DNA of 53,363 nt from Anaerohalosphaeraceae bacterium (GTDB lineage Bacteria; Planctomycetota; Phycisphaerae; Sedimentisphaerales; Anaerohalosphaeraceae): assembly GCA_035378985.1 (NCBI GenBank), contig DAOSUR010000017.1:1-53363 (forward strand), in the 5' to 3' direction. Made by a program: the position numbers and the translations under genes. Below, in pieces: positions 43,471 to 53,168 of the stretch (position 1 is the first letter of the stretch; every line of letters starts with the position of its first letter). The notes under the pieces are model-generated. The model was given only the letters and a program-made list of their open reading frames with translations, ran no database searches and was not told the DNA's origin.

Positions 43471-46359
43471 ATGAAATCGACCCTTTCCGTAATGATTCTG
43501 GCCGGGGCGGTCCTTCTGAGCAGTTCCTGCGGACGGCAAAGCGCCGGCATTCAGCGAGGCAAGCGTATGACAGAAGAGCAGGGGCGTATTGTACGGAATT
43601 TCAACAGCGGCTGGCGGTTCTGCAAAGGCGAACAGCCGGCCCAGGCAGCTCAAACGGATTTTGACGACAGCAAATGGGAGGCGGTTCGGCTGCCGCACGA
43701 CTGGGCCATCCGAGGCCCGTTCAATCCCGAGGAGCACGGCTATGCCGGCAAGCTGCCGTGGAAGGGGGTCGGCTGGTACCGCAAGACCTTCGAGCTTCCC
43801 GCCCACTGGCAGGGCCGACGGGTCTATCTGGACTTTGACGGCGTGATGGCCTTCCCCAAGGTCTATGTCAACGGGCAGTTGGCGGGCGAATGGGACTACG
43901 GCTATATGTCCTTCCGCATCGATGCCACACCCTATGTGAAATTCGGGCAGAAAAATCTGGTAGCCGTCCGCGTGGACACCCGCAATCAGGGCACCCGCTG
44001 GTATCCCGGCGCCGGCATTTACCGCAAGGTGACGATGACCGTCTGCAATCCGGTGCACATCGGACACTGGGCCACGTTTATCACCACACCGCAAGTCGCC
44101 GATCATCAGGCGGCCGTGAATATCCAGACCGTGCTGGAAAATCATCTCGGAACCCCGCAGCCGGCAACGCTGCAAGTGGTGATACGGGACCCGAAGGGGA
44201 ATACCGCCGCTCAGGGAATGCAGGAGATTGTCCTGCCGGCAGACAGTCAGCAGGAAATCTCTCAATCCCTCCAGGTACTCAATCCGGTCCGCTGGGATAT
44301 CACCAGCCCGAACCTGTACACAGCTCAGGTGAGCATCCAGACTCGGGACAAACTGCTGGATGCAGAAACCATCTCCTTCGGCATCCGCACCTTTGAGTTT
44401 ACCGCCGACGACGGGTTCCATCTGAACGGACGGCGCGTCCAGATACACGGTGTCAATCTCCATCACGACCACGGCCCGCTGGGAGCGGCGTTTTACCGCC
44501 GGGCGATGGAGCGGCAGCTGGAAATCATGCGGGACATCGGCGTCAACGCCGTTCGAACCAGCCACAACCCGCCCGCCCCGGAACTGCTGGAGCTGTGCGA
44601 CCGGATGGGATTTATCGTCTGGGACGAGTGCTTTGACAAATGGGATGACAAGGCCGGACGGGTGGACGGTCAGCCGCCGCTGGAGGAATACGGACACAAG
44701 CAGATTCGCAATTTCGTCATGCGCGACCGCAATCATCCCTGCGTGGTCGTCTGGTCCATCGGCAACGAAATCGGAAATCTGCCGGGCACGCGCGAGGGCA
44801 AATCCGGCCCGCGCGTCAAAATGATGCGTGACTTTGTTTTGAAATACGACACAACCCGCCCGGTTGGGATAGCCGACTGCATTCCGGAAACCGCCAATGA
44901 GCCGATTCTGGATGCCCTCGACCTGGTCGGCTGGAACTACGACCGGCGGTACTCTATCTTCCGGGAGCGTTATCCGCACAAACCGATTGTGTACAGCGAG
45001 TCGGCCTCAGCCCTGAGCACACGCGGCTTTTATGAGCTGCCGCTGCCGACCACCAAAACAGACTATTCTTCAGCCCTGCAGGTGGATTCCTATGATTTGA
45101 ACGCAGCGCCCTGGTCGGATATCCCGGACCGGGAGTTCGCCCTGATGGAGCGGGACAGTTTTGTGGCCGGCGAGATGGTCTGGACGGGCTTTGACTATCT
45201 GGGTGAACCGACCCCCTTCGATGAGGAGGCACGCAGCTCGTACTTCGGGATTGTGGACCTGTGCGGCATCCCGAAAGACCGCTATTACCTGTACCGAAGT
45301 TACTGGCGGCCCGAAGCAACAACCGTGCATATCCTGCCGCACTGGAACTGGCCCGACCGCATCGGCAAAAATGTGCCGGTGTTTGTTTATACCAACGGCG
45401 ACAGTGCCGAACTGTTCCTGAACGGAAAATCTCTCGGCCGGCGTGTCAAAGGGCAGGTGCCGGAACGGCCCGTCAATCTGGCGGAAGGAAAACCGGTTTC
45501 CGCCAGCAGTGTGCAGACGGAACAGGGGCACCCGGCTGAACACGCCGTCGATGGAGACAGCCAAACCCGATGGTGTGCCTCCTCCGCCGCTAAAGAGGAG
45601 TGGCTGGCCGTGGATTTGGGAAGCGAGCAGCCGATTCACCGCGTTCTGATTGAGTTCGAACGCGAAGCAAAGAATTACGGCTGCCGAATCGAAATCTCCT
45701 CCGACGGAACCGATTGGAAAACCGCTGCGGAAAAAGCAACCAGCACTCGCCCGCATTACGGCGGCCCGCGGGAGCACTTCTTTGCGGTGGATGCGAAGGC
45801 GCGTCATCTTCGCGTAGTCTTTACGGACTTCCGAAACAACTGCTGGGCCTCTATCCGGCGGCTGGGCGTCTATTCAAAAGAAGTCGAGTCGGATTACTAC
45901 CTGCCGACATACCGCTATCGCCTCCGCTGGAATGATATAGTCTATGAACCCGGCGAACTGAAGGCCGTGGCCTACAAAGACGGCAACGTCATCGGCGAGG
46001 CGGTCATGCGCACGGCCGGAGCCCCGGCCCGCCTGCGCCTGACACCGGACCGAACCATTCTGGCGGCAACCGGAGAGGATTTGTCCTATATCCTCGTCGA
46101 AGCGCTGGATGCAGATGGCAATCTGTGCCCGCTGGCGGACAACCTCGTGCGATTCTCCGTGCGGGGTCCGGCAGAGATAGCCGGCGTCGGAAACGGCAAT
46201 CCGATGTCGTTTGAGCCTTTCCAGGCGGACTATCGCAAATTGTTTTACGGCAAAGCCATGCTGATTATCCGCACGCTTGAAGGCCGAACAGGAAACGTCC
46301 GGATTCAGGCCGCATCAGACGGGCTTCAGGAGGCCGTTGCAGAACTGAAGGTTCAGTAA
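43471..46359 (+). CDS. Secreted GH2 beta-glycosidase with inserted discoidin (F5/8C) domain
   Basis: Exo-acting glycosidase of family 2 (beta-galactosidase type most likely). ATG 43471 has AAGGAG seven bases upstream, and the signal peptide LLSSSCGR may be lipidated. Modules: sugar-binding jelly roll (about 40-200), Ig-like (205-310), TIM barrel (315-610) with acid/base E433 (WSIGNE) and nucleophile E510 (IVYSES), DUF4982 first half (about 620-665, LPHWNWPDRIGKNVPVFVYT), a discoidin/CBM32 domain (about 667-803), the second half (YRLRWNDIVYEPGELKAVAY, 808-846), and an Ig-like tail. 962 residues. The insertion inside DUF4982 is unusual. Confidence 0.92.
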   Translation: MKSTLSVMILAGAVLLSSSCGRQSAGIQRGKRMTEEQGRIVRNFNSGWRFCKGEQPAQAAQTDFDDSKWEAVRLPHDWAIRGPFNPEEHGYAGKLPWKGVGWYRKTFELPAHWQGRRVYLDFDGVMAFPKVYVNGQLAGEWDYGYMSFRIDATPYVKFGQKNLVAVRVDTRNQGTRWYPGAGIYRKVTMTVCNPVHIGHWATFITTPQVADHQAAVNIQTVLENHLGTPQPATLQVVIRDPKGNTAAQGMQEIVLPADSQQEISQSLQVLNPVRWDITSPNLYTAQVSIQTRDKLLDAETISFGIRTFEFTADDGFHLNGRRVQIHGVNLHHDHGPLGAAFYRRAMERQLEIMRDIGVNAVRTSHNPPAPELLELCDRMGFIVWDECFDKWDDKAGRVDGQPPLEEYGHKQIRNFVMRDRNHPCVVVWSIGNEIGNLPGTREGKSGPRVKMMRDFVLKYDTTRPVGIADCIPETANEPILDALDLVGWNYDRRYSIFRERYPHKPIVYSESASALSTRGFYELPLPTTKTDYSSALQVDSYDLNAAPWSDIPDREFALMERDSFVAGEMVWTGFDYLGEPTPFDEEARSSYFGIVDLCGIPKDRYYLYRSYWRPEATTVHILPHWNWPDRIGKNVPVFVYTNGDSAELFLNGKSLGRRVKGQVPERPVNLAEGKPVSASSVQTEQGHPAEHAVDGDSQTRWCASSAAKEEWLAVDLGSEQPIHRVLIEFEREAKNYGCRIEISSDGTDWKTAAEKATSTRPHYGGPREHFFAVDAKARHLRVVFTDFRNNCWASIRRLGVYSKEVESDYYLPTYRYRLRWNDIVYEPGELKAVAYKDGNVIGEAVMRTAGAPARLRLTPDRTILAATGEDLSYILVEALDADGNLCPLADNLVRFSVRGPAEIAGVGNGNPMSFEPFQADYRKLFYGKAMLIIRTLEGRTGNVRIQAASDGLQEAVAELKVQ

Positions 46360-46389
46360 AGCGTACGAAGCCGCTTTGAGAAATCTGTT

Positions 46390-48633
46390 TCACGCCTGCG
46401 GAGGCTCCGGGGAACCGGAAGCGGCCGGAGCGGATGTTGCTGCCGTGCGCTGGGAAAGCAGATATTTGTGCAGCGTTCGGAGCAGCTCAGTCCGATTTAT
46501 CGGCTTGGTCAGGTAGCCGTCGCAGCCGGCCTGGAGACATTTGCTCTCATCACTCTTCAGGGCGCTGGCCGTCAGGGCGATAATCGGCACCACGCAGCCC
46601 TGCTCCCGCAGGAGCCGTGTGGCGTCATAGCCGTTCATTTCGGGCATATGCATATCCATCAGAATCAGGTCATACGAACCGTTCAGGGCCTCTTCGACCA
46701 CCCGTCGGCCGTTGTCGGCAATTGTTACCTCCAGTCCGTACTTTTCAAGCAGCTTGCAGATGAGAATCTGACTGGCGGCGGCATCTTCCGCCACCAAAAC
46801 ATGACCCCAAAAACGAATCGGCTCCGACTCAACCGGCTTGGTCTCCGGAAGCCCTTCCCGAAACAAGTCTTCGCCGAATGTCGCCGTTGAATTCGGAGGT
46901 GTTTGCGCCGGAAGACACACCCGAAAGACAGACCCCTGTCCGACCCGGCTCTCCACACTCAGGCTGCCCCCCATCAATTCCGTCAACCGGCGGGTAATCG
47001 TCAGCCCCAGCCCTGTCCCGCCGTAGTGACGCGTCGTACTCTCCTCCGCCTGCACAAAGGGCTCAAAGATCTTCTCCAGACGCTCGGGGGAAATCCCAAT
47101 GCCGGTGTCCTCCACGGCAAAGCAGACAAACGGCTGATTTCCTTCGGTTTGAACGGACACGCGCAGATATACATGCCCGGTACTGGTAAACTTCACGGCA
47201 TTGCCCAGCAGATTAATCAGACACTGACGCAGCCGAAGAGGATCGGTCAGGATTTCCGTCGGAATCGGCCCCTGCGGCAGAATTCGAAACTCCAGATGCT
47301 TTTTCAGAGCCGCCGGTTCCATCATCGCCTTAACGCTCAAGAGCAAATCCGGCAGAACACACGGAATCTTCTCCACCGTCAGCCGGCCGGCTTCAATCTT
47401 GGAAAAATCGAGAATATCGTTGATCAGCGCCAGCAGATTCTTTCCGCTGTCCACAATCAGCTGCAGAAAATGCCGCTGCGAGGCATCCAGATGTGTTTCG
47501 CAGAGCAGTTCGGCGAACCCGAGGATGGCGTTCATCGGCGTGCGGATTTCATGGCTCATATTGGCCAAAAAGGAGCTTTTGGCCTGACTGGCCTGTTCAG
47601 CCCGGCTCGCCCATTCCTCCGCCTTTTTCTTTTCCTCGGCCAGCTCGGCGGTCCGCAGAACCACCAGCTGCTCCGTCCGAATGTTGCGCTTGTGCAAATC
47701 CCACAAATACAGCGTCAGCAACGAAGACAAAAACAGCCCGCCCGAAAGAATCATCCACGGCACCTGAAGAAGAAAGCCGACCTGATAATTAGCCCTCGGC
47801 TGACAATAAAGCCGCCAGAGATGATCGCCGCAGGGAATCGTGTCTGAATAGGAGAAGTTGGCAATGTTGATGCCGAAGGAATCAAACCAGTGCGCCGGCT
47901 GCAGCGGTCGGCGAATCCCGTGAATCCAGACAGGTTCCAAACCAAAGGTGCAGTCCTGAAGGGCACAGGTTAACCCGTCATTGGCCGTACGCCGAGCGCT
48001 TAAGAAACGGCCGACTTCCATCAGGCCCACCAGACAGCCGCGCTCTGAAGGGGAGCCTGCCGTGCCCTGGGTCTGAATCGGAATACAGACGGCGATTCGG
48101 AAAGGCCCCGGACGTCCGGTTTCCAGATCCGGATAGTCCACGGCGGGTTTGCTGCTGTTTTGCGCCCGACGAAGAACCTGCGGGTTCGGCTGCACGAAGA
48201 AATCCTGCTCCTGAGCAGGCCTTACAGACGGCTCTCCAAAGCGGAGACGGTATCCCTCTGGAGACCGCCCCGCCGCTTCCGACCTGTTCGGCTCTATCCA
48301 GCTGATAGAAAGAAGAACCGGCGAGTTGGCAAGCATCGGCTGGGTGAAATCCCGGAATTCCTGTGCCGTCACTTCCTCCGAACATTCAATAAAACGCTCC
48401 AGAGAGCCGAGGTCAAAAAACACACCGTCAATCACTTTGTGAAATTCATTGGCCGCCGATTCGGCCCTCCTCGAGAAATCCCGGACGGCCGCCCGCTCCA
48501 CCGATGCCAGCGAACCGAAAAACAAAAAGACGGAAAAAACCAAACCCGCCAGGCCGGTCAGCCAGATTCCCGGCTCCTGCCAGAACATCGAAAGATTCAA
48601 CGGCTCAGATTGTCTTGACGATTCCGCAGTCAC
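46390..48633 (-). CDS. Hybrid sensor histidine kinase, CHASE-like sensor
   Basis: Membrane sensor kinase of 747 residues. A hydrophobic segment (about 20-42), an extracellular sensor region resembling CHASE (about 45-290), a second transmembrane helix (about 290-315), HisKA with phospho-accepting H361 (LANMSHEIRTPMN), HATPase (NLLGNAVKFT, EDTGIGIS, GGTGLGLTI), and a receiver domain with LILMDMHMPEMNG and LTKPI. Start codon is GTG at 48633 with AAGG upstream. The active partner of the kinase encoded 16 bases upstream. Ligand unknown; there is no adjacent DNA-binding regulator. Confidence 0.9.
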   Translation of the reverse strand: MTAESSRQSEPLNLSMFWQEPGIWLTGLAGLVFSVFLFFGSLASVERAAVRDFSRRAESAANEFHKVIDGVFFDLGSLERFIECSEEVTAQEFRDFTQPMLANSPVLLSISWIEPNRSEAAGRSPEGYRLRFGEPSVRPAQEQDFFVQPNPQVLRRAQNSSKPAVDYPDLETGRPGPFRIAVCIPIQTQGTAGSPSERGCLVGLMEVGRFLSARRTANDGLTCALQDCTFGLEPVWIHGIRRPLQPAHWFDSFGINIANFSYSDTIPCGDHLWRLYCQPRANYQVGFLLQVPWMILSGGLFLSSLLTLYLWDLHKRNIRTEQLVVLRTAELAEEKKKAEEWASRAEQASQAKSSFLANMSHEIRTPMNAILGFAELLCETHLDASQRHFLQLIVDSGKNLLALINDILDFSKIEAGRLTVEKIPCVLPDLLLSVKAMMEPAALKKHLEFRILPQGPIPTEILTDPLRLRQCLINLLGNAVKFTSTGHVYLRVSVQTEGNQPFVCFAVEDTGIGISPERLEKIFEPFVQAEESTTRHYGGTGLGLTITRRLTELMGGSLSVESRVGQGSVFRVCLPAQTPPNSTATFGEDLFREGLPETKPVESEPIRFWGHVLVAEDAAASQILICKLLEKYGLEVTIADNGRRVVEEALNGSYDLILMDMHMPEMNGYDATRLLREQGCVVPIIALTASALKSDESKCLQAGCDGYLTKPINRTELLRTLHKYLLSQRTAATSAPAASGSPEPPQA

Positions 48634-48649
48634 AGACCTTGCCTTCTCT

Positions 48650-51349
48650 TCAGGATTTCGCAGGAGACTCGGGCGGTCCTGCTTCCGCGGCGGTGACGAC
48701 AGGCAGTTCAGCTTTTCCGGAGGTCCCCAGATACCGGCGGAGAATCTGGGTCAGCTTCTTCCGGTCGATGGGCTTGCTCAGATAGGCATCGCAGCCCGCC
48801 TGAAGACACTTTTCCTCATCCCCTTTCATCGCATTGGCGGTCACCGCCACAATCGGCGTCATACACCCTTCCGAACGAAGGGTCTGTGTGGCGTCATATC
48901 CGTTCATCCGCGGCATCTGCATATCCATCAAAATCACATCATATTTCTGCCGGCGAGCCTCCTGAACCCCTTCCAGTCCGTCATTGGCCAGCGTAACCTC
49001 CAGACCCAGTTTCTTCAGCAGCATCGAGATGAGAATCTGGTTGGACGGGTTATCCTCCACCACCAGAACCTGACCGGACAGACGCTCTTCCTCACCGGCA
49101 GGCAGAGCCGGCACGGAACAGGGGGCATCATACTTATTCCACAGGGGGCCTTCCTTGGAGGAAGGCGTAAGCGGCAAAAACAGCGTAAACACCGAGCCGA
49201 CCCCCGGCGTGCTGGTCAGCCGCAGACGGCCGCCAAGCATCGAAACCAGATGACGCGTGATAGCCAGCCCCAGACCCGCTCCCTTTCCGGCGTGGGAGGA
49301 ATGCTTTTCCACCTGGACATACGCATCAAAAATTGACGAATGCAGCTCCGGCGGAATCCCAATGCCCGTATCCTCCACAGCAAACTGTATCCAGGAGGCA
49401 TTGTCCTCCTCCAGCCGGGACACATTCAGATACACATGGCCCTTCTCCGTATATTTAACGGCATTGCTGAGCAGATTCAGCAGACACTGCCGCAGCCGGA
49501 TGGGGTCGGTCTGAATTTTTTCCGGCAGTTCCTGACACTGGAGAATCTGAAAATCCAGATTTTTCCGGCTGGCCTGCGGACGCATCAGAGAATCCAAATC
49601 CTCCAGCAGACCCGGCAGATGGCAGTCGGTAATCTCCACCTTCATCCTGCCCGCTTCGATTTTGGAAAAATCAATAATGTCATTCAGCAGCGACAGAAGG
49701 TTAGACGCGCTGTTCTGAATGACCTTGACATAATTCATCTGTTCCTCGCCCAGCGGCTCCTGCGCCAGCAGGTCCACAAAACCGAGAATGGCGTTCATCG
49801 GCGTGCGGATTTCACGGCTCATGCTGGCCAGAAAGTTGCTCTTGGCATGATTGGCGGATACGGCCGAGCGGGCCTCCTGACGGGCCTGCCGCTCCGACTG
49901 ACGGTAGGAACGGTTCAGCAAAACCAGAGAAATCTGGTCGGCCAGTTCAGCAGCGAACCGGATTTCCAGGTCATTCCAGAGCCGACGGGTTTCCACGCTT
50001 TCCGAACAGAACACACCGATAAACTTTCCGGAAAATCGAACGGTGGCATCCAGCAGGGAAACCACGCCCAGCGGACGAAGATAAGTGCCCAGCAAATCCT
50101 GCGTTCGCGGGTCTCTCCAGGCATCATCCGCATCAATGACTCGTCCGGACTGCAGGGCCCTCAGGTAATCCGGACATGTTTCGCCCTTAACAATAAAACC
50201 GCTGCTGTGTTCGCCTGTCTGGGCATCATAGAGGTCCTGACAGCGGAGGTGATTTTCCCGCTCCTCATACAGCCAGAAGCTGCATCGCCGGACCTTCAGG
50301 AGCCGCGCTCCGGCCTCCGTCAGATACCGGGCTACGGCTTCCACATCCCCATTGATAAACGCCGGCATCGTGGCCAGCTGCAGCAGGGCCTGCTGCTGGG
50401 CCTGAACGGTTTCCGCCTCCTGAATCCGCATCTGCTCTTCCTGTTTCCGCCTGGTCAGGTCGCGGGCAAATGCACAATGATATTCTTTGCCTTCACATTC
50501 GAAGTGCGTCAGAGCGATTTCCACCGGAAAACATGTGCCGTCCTTGCGCCGGTGTTCCGTTTCAATCAGCATTTGTTTCTGCCGGCGGACGGTATCCCAG
50601 TGCTTCGGCCAGATCTCCGACGGAAAATGAGGGTCAATCTGGGAAATCTTCATCCCCAGAAGTTCCGCCCGGCTGTAGCCGAGCCAGCGGCAGGCCACTT
50701 CGTTGACATCCGCAAGTCTGCCGTCCGGTTCAACCAGATAGACCGCCTCACCGGCATGGTCCACAATAAACTGACGCAGCATCAGGTCTTTTTCGGCCTG
50801 GCGGCGGCGCTGGATTTCCTGCTGGCGCCGGTCCCGAATCTCCTCAAGGACCCGATTCTGACGGGTCAGCGTTTCTTCAAGCGTCTGATAGGACGGACGG
50901 ATTTTCTCCAGAAGGTTATTGATGCCGCGGGCCAGAGCGGCCGCTTCATCCGTCCCCTCAAACCCGATGGGGGTCAGATTCAGACGGCCTTTCGAATCCA
51001 CAATCCCCTGCAGACCCGCCGACAGGTCTTCCAGACGCTGTTTCAGACGCCGCTGGCGGGCCATAAACAAAAAACAAATCACCAGGCCGAATTCCACCAG
51101 TAGAAACAGGAGGGCCTGGAGCAGAATATTCAGATGAATGTCTTCGCCGAATTCCTTCAGCAGTGCGGCCGTGTGCGGAGAGCCGGACTGCGCCTGCCGG
51201 ATTGTCAGGTACCGAAGCATCTGAATATTGGCATTCCAGATGCCGCAGATTCCCACAATACTAATCAGCAAAATCACTGCGGCCGCAAACCAAAACATCC
51301 TCCCCGGCATTCGGCCGGACAGCCGATTTTTAAGATTCCATTTCGCCAT
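48650..51349 (-). CDS. Hybrid sensor histidine kinase lacking the phospho-accepting His
   Basis: 899 residues: transmembrane helices (about 18-40, 76-97), HAMP-like linker, PAS (about 195-305, RQFIVDHAGEAVYLVEPDG), GAF (about 320-480, CSFWLYEE), HisKA, HATPase (NLLSNAVKYT, EDTGIGIP, GAGLGLAI) and receiver (VILMDMQMPRMNG, LSKPI). In the H-box the normal SHEIRTPMN reads SREIRTPMN, Arg512 (CGT at 49814-49816), one base from His. The ATP-binding and receiver domains look intact, so it may act in trans or as a sensor/regulator only. ATG 51349 preferred over TTG 51355. Confidence 0.9.
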   Translation of the reverse strand: MAKWNLKNRLSGRMPGRMFWFAAAVILLISIVGICGIWNANIQMLRYLTIRQAQSGSPHTAALLKEFGEDIHLNILLQALLFLLVEFGLVICFLFMARQRRLKQRLEDLSAGLQGIVDSKGRLNLTPIGFEGTDEAAALARGINNLLEKIRPSYQTLEETLTRQNRVLEEIRDRRQQEIQRRRQAEKDLMLRQFIVDHAGEAVYLVEPDGRLADVNEVACRWLGYSRAELLGMKISQIDPHFPSEIWPKHWDTVRRQKQMLIETEHRRKDGTCFPVEIALTHFECEGKEYHCAFARDLTRRKQEEQMRIQEAETVQAQQQALLQLATMPAFINGDVEAVARYLTEAGARLLKVRRCSFWLYEERENHLRCQDLYDAQTGEHSSGFIVKGETCPDYLRALQSGRVIDADDAWRDPRTQDLLGTYLRPLGVVSLLDATVRFSGKFIGVFCSESVETRRLWNDLEIRFAAELADQISLVLLNRSYRQSERQARQEARSAVSANHAKSNFLASMSREIRTPMNAILGFVDLLAQEPLGEEQMNYVKVIQNSASNLLSLLNDIIDFSKIEAGRMKVEITDCHLPGLLEDLDSLMRPQASRKNLDFQILQCQELPEKIQTDPIRLRQCLLNLLSNAVKYTEKGHVYLNVSRLEEDNASWIQFAVEDTGIGIPPELHSSIFDAYVQVEKHSSHAGKGAGLGLAITRHLVSMLGGRLRLTSTPGVGSVFTLFLPLTPSSKEGPLWNKYDAPCSVPALPAGEEERLSGQVLVVEDNPSNQILISMLLKKLGLEVTLANDGLEGVQEARRQKYDVILMDMQMPRMNGYDATQTLRSEGCMTPIVAVTANAMKGDEEKCLQAGCDAYLSKPIDRKKLTQILRRYLGTSGKAELPVVTAAEAGPPESPAKS

Positions 51350-51653
51350 TTGCAACTTTCCTTCGTCGGACCTGCTTTCCGGCAGGCGGATTCTTCCGTC
51401 TTGGTTCGGCGGGCTGTTTTTATTTCGGAGGGTTTTCTACCCGGATTCAGCAGGGTTTTTTGCGCCTTCACACCCCTTTTAAGAAAAAAAAACGCCCTCA
51501 AACAGTCCGATAACCTTCGGGAAAACGTCTGTAAAAAAGGGGTTTGAAAGAAACACACGCCGACAAGAGCGGCATCTTCAGGAAAAATACGGAGCCCAAA
51601 AATATTTTCGGCCGGAAAAAAGGTCTGATAATCCGTCCGCCGAAGAGTACCCC
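51350..51653. other. Intergenic region upstream of the kinase pair
   Basis: No gene seen. A weak candidate promoter on the minus strand reads TTTACA, 17 bases, TATCGG within 51500-51550. Otherwise nothing recognisable. Confidence 0.3.
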
Positions 51654-52592
51654 CTAAGGAGTCTGAGCCGGCCTGTTTTTCCAGAATTCCACCAGAACCG
51701 CCGCCGAGATAATGCAGACAAACACAAAGAAGGCCGTCGGCACCGCCGCCTGCGGACCGAACTGATTCAGCGCCAGCGCCGTGCCCAGTCCGGCGTTCTG
51801 CATCCCGATTTCGATGCACAGCGTCCGCCGCTGCGCCGCAGGCAGCCCGAACAGCCGCCCCGTCTGATAGCCGCTCGTCAGGCCCCACAGATTCAGCAAA
51901 CACACCGCCGCCAGCGCCGGACCGGTCACCTGCAGCAGACGCTGATGATTGTTGGCAATCACATACGAACAAATGAAAATGATAAATGTCACTGAAAGGG
52001 CCGGAAAGACCTCTTTGATTTTCTCCACAAACGCCCCGAAAAAAGACCGCACGGCAAATCCGGCCGCCAGCGGCACCACCACCATCCAGACAATATCCAG
52101 CACCATCGCCCAAAAAGACACCGGCAGAATCGCCCCCGCCAGCCATTTCGTCAGTGCCGGCGTCACCACCGGACACAGCAGCGTCGAAACCGTCGTCAGC
52201 GAGACCGAATACGCCGTATCAGCTCCGGCAATATAACTGATGACGTTGCTGGACATCGCCCCGGGCGCACAGCCGGCGATAATCAGTCCGACCGCCAGTT
52301 CCGGCGGCAGCCGAAGAAGCCTGGCCAGCGCAAACGACCCCAGCGGCATCAAGGTAAACTGGGCAATTGTGCCCAGCAGCACCAGCCCCGGGCGGGCGGC
52401 AATCCGGCGAAAATCCGACGGCTCCAGAACCGCCCCGATCCCGAACATCGTGAGGCCGAAAAAGAGCATGTTGTACCGCTTGTCAATCTGCAGCGGCTGC
52501 GGGAAAAAATACGCCAGCACCCCGAACAGAACCACCCACACCGCAAACAAGCGGGTATAAACCCCCACAATTTTGTGCATCCATCCGCTCAT
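51654..52592 (-). CDS. Bile acid:sodium symporter family (BASS) transporter
   Basis: About ten transmembrane helices in a 312-residue protein. The family crossover motifs CAPGAMSSNVISYIAGAD and the second-half EIGMQNAGLGTALA are clear. Characterised relatives move organic anions such as pyruvate, pantothenate or 2-keto acids with sodium; the substrate here is unknown. Alone, with no operon partner. Confidence 0.92.
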   Translation of the reverse strand: MSGWMHKIVGVYTRLFAVWVVLFGVLAYFFPQPLQIDKRYNMLFFGLTMFGIGAVLEPSDFRRIAARPGLVLLGTIAQFTLMPLGSFALARLLRLPPELAVGLIIAGCAPGAMSSNVISYIAGADTAYSVSLTTVSTLLCPVVTPALTKWLAGAILPVSFWAMVLDIVWMVVVPLAAGFAVRSFFGAFVEKIKEVFPALSVTFIIFICSYVIANNHQRLLQVTGPALAAVCLLNLWGLTSGYQTGRLFGLPAAQRRTLCIEIGMQNAGLGTALALNQFGPQAAVPTAFFVFVCIISAAVLVEFWKNRPAQTP

Positions 52593-52682
52593 CAGACCCC
52601 GAATATCCTACCGCCGCAAAGGGGCTCTGTCCAGCGGATGAAAACGAGGTGTTAACCACAGATTGAACAAAAAAGAGATTTT

Positions 52683-52774
52683 TTAACCACGGATTACACG
52701 GATTTCACAGATTCAAAAAAAGCAGACGAATTTACAAAGATAACCGATGACTGATAACTGGCGACTGGATGCTG
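52683..52774 (+). repeat. Dispersed repeat element, copy 2
   Basis: Same element as 36130-36234, in opposite orientation: TTAACCACGGATT, CACGGATTTCACAGATTC, A-tract, ACGAATTTAC, then GATGACTGATAACTGGCGAC. A related TTAACCACAGATTGAAC fragment precedes it at 52652. Confidence 0.85.
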
Positions 52775-52787
52775 TCCGCCGTCAGAT

Positions 52788-52875
52788 AGCCCCGCGCGCA
52801 AGGGCGAGGAGAAAGAGCAGGAAGGCGGCGTGCCTTTTCTTTCCCCGGGCTTGCGCCCGCGGCTATTTTTCTCGC
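52788..52875. repeat. Inverted pair of a 30-base GC-rich repeat
   Basis: ATAGCCCCGCGCGCAAGGG on the left and, inverted, ATAGCCGCGGGCGCAAGCCC on the right are imperfect copies facing each other. Both are followed by GAAAG. They lie between repeat copies 2 and 3. Confidence 0.6.
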
Positions 52876-52944
52876 ACAGATTCTCCGCCATTTGACAAAA
52901 GAGATTTTGGCCTGCACTTGTCATTCCCGCCGCAGATTCCTGTC

Positions 52945-52964
52945 ATTCCCGCACAGGCGGGAAT
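52945..52964. repeat. Inverted repeat of the ATTCCC/GGGAAT type
   Basis: A 20-base unit: ATTCCCGC, ACAG, GCGGGAAT. It lies inside GTCATTCCCGC contexts repeated at 52919-52970, collinear with the unit at 36242-36265. Confidence 0.7.
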
Positions 52965-53023
52965 CCAGCCTTATCTTTTTTATCCTTCCTGCGCCTTGCC
53001 CACCGAAGCTTCCAGCAAACGGA

Positions 53024-53158
53024 GAAATCCGAAACAATTAACCATAGATTGCGCAGATTTCACAGATTCAAAAAAAACAAACGAATTTACAGGATAACTG
53101 TCCACTGATGACTGATAACTGGCGACTGGATGCTGGGCACTGGCGTCTGGATGCTGTC
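53024..53158 (+). repeat. Dispersed repeat element, copy 3, with tandem tail
   Basis: Nearly identical in reverse orientation to 36130-36234 (about nine of ten bases by eye). It ends in a tandem, imperfect 21-base duplication around GGCGACTGGATGCTG at 53119-53158. Together with copy 2, this fills the 576-base gap 52593-53168, which holds no gene. Confidence 0.85.
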
Positions 53159-53168
53159 CGCCGGCCAG

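Noticed and set aside
43444..44979. A 511-residue ORF antisense to the GH2 gene
   Set aside because: Shadow ORF with no signal, domain or ribosome-binding site; GH2 motifs are clear on the other strand.
49340..51103. A 587-residue ORF antisense to the second histidine kinase
   Set aside because: Gln/Arg/His-rich antisense product; the kinase domains on the other strand are unambiguous.
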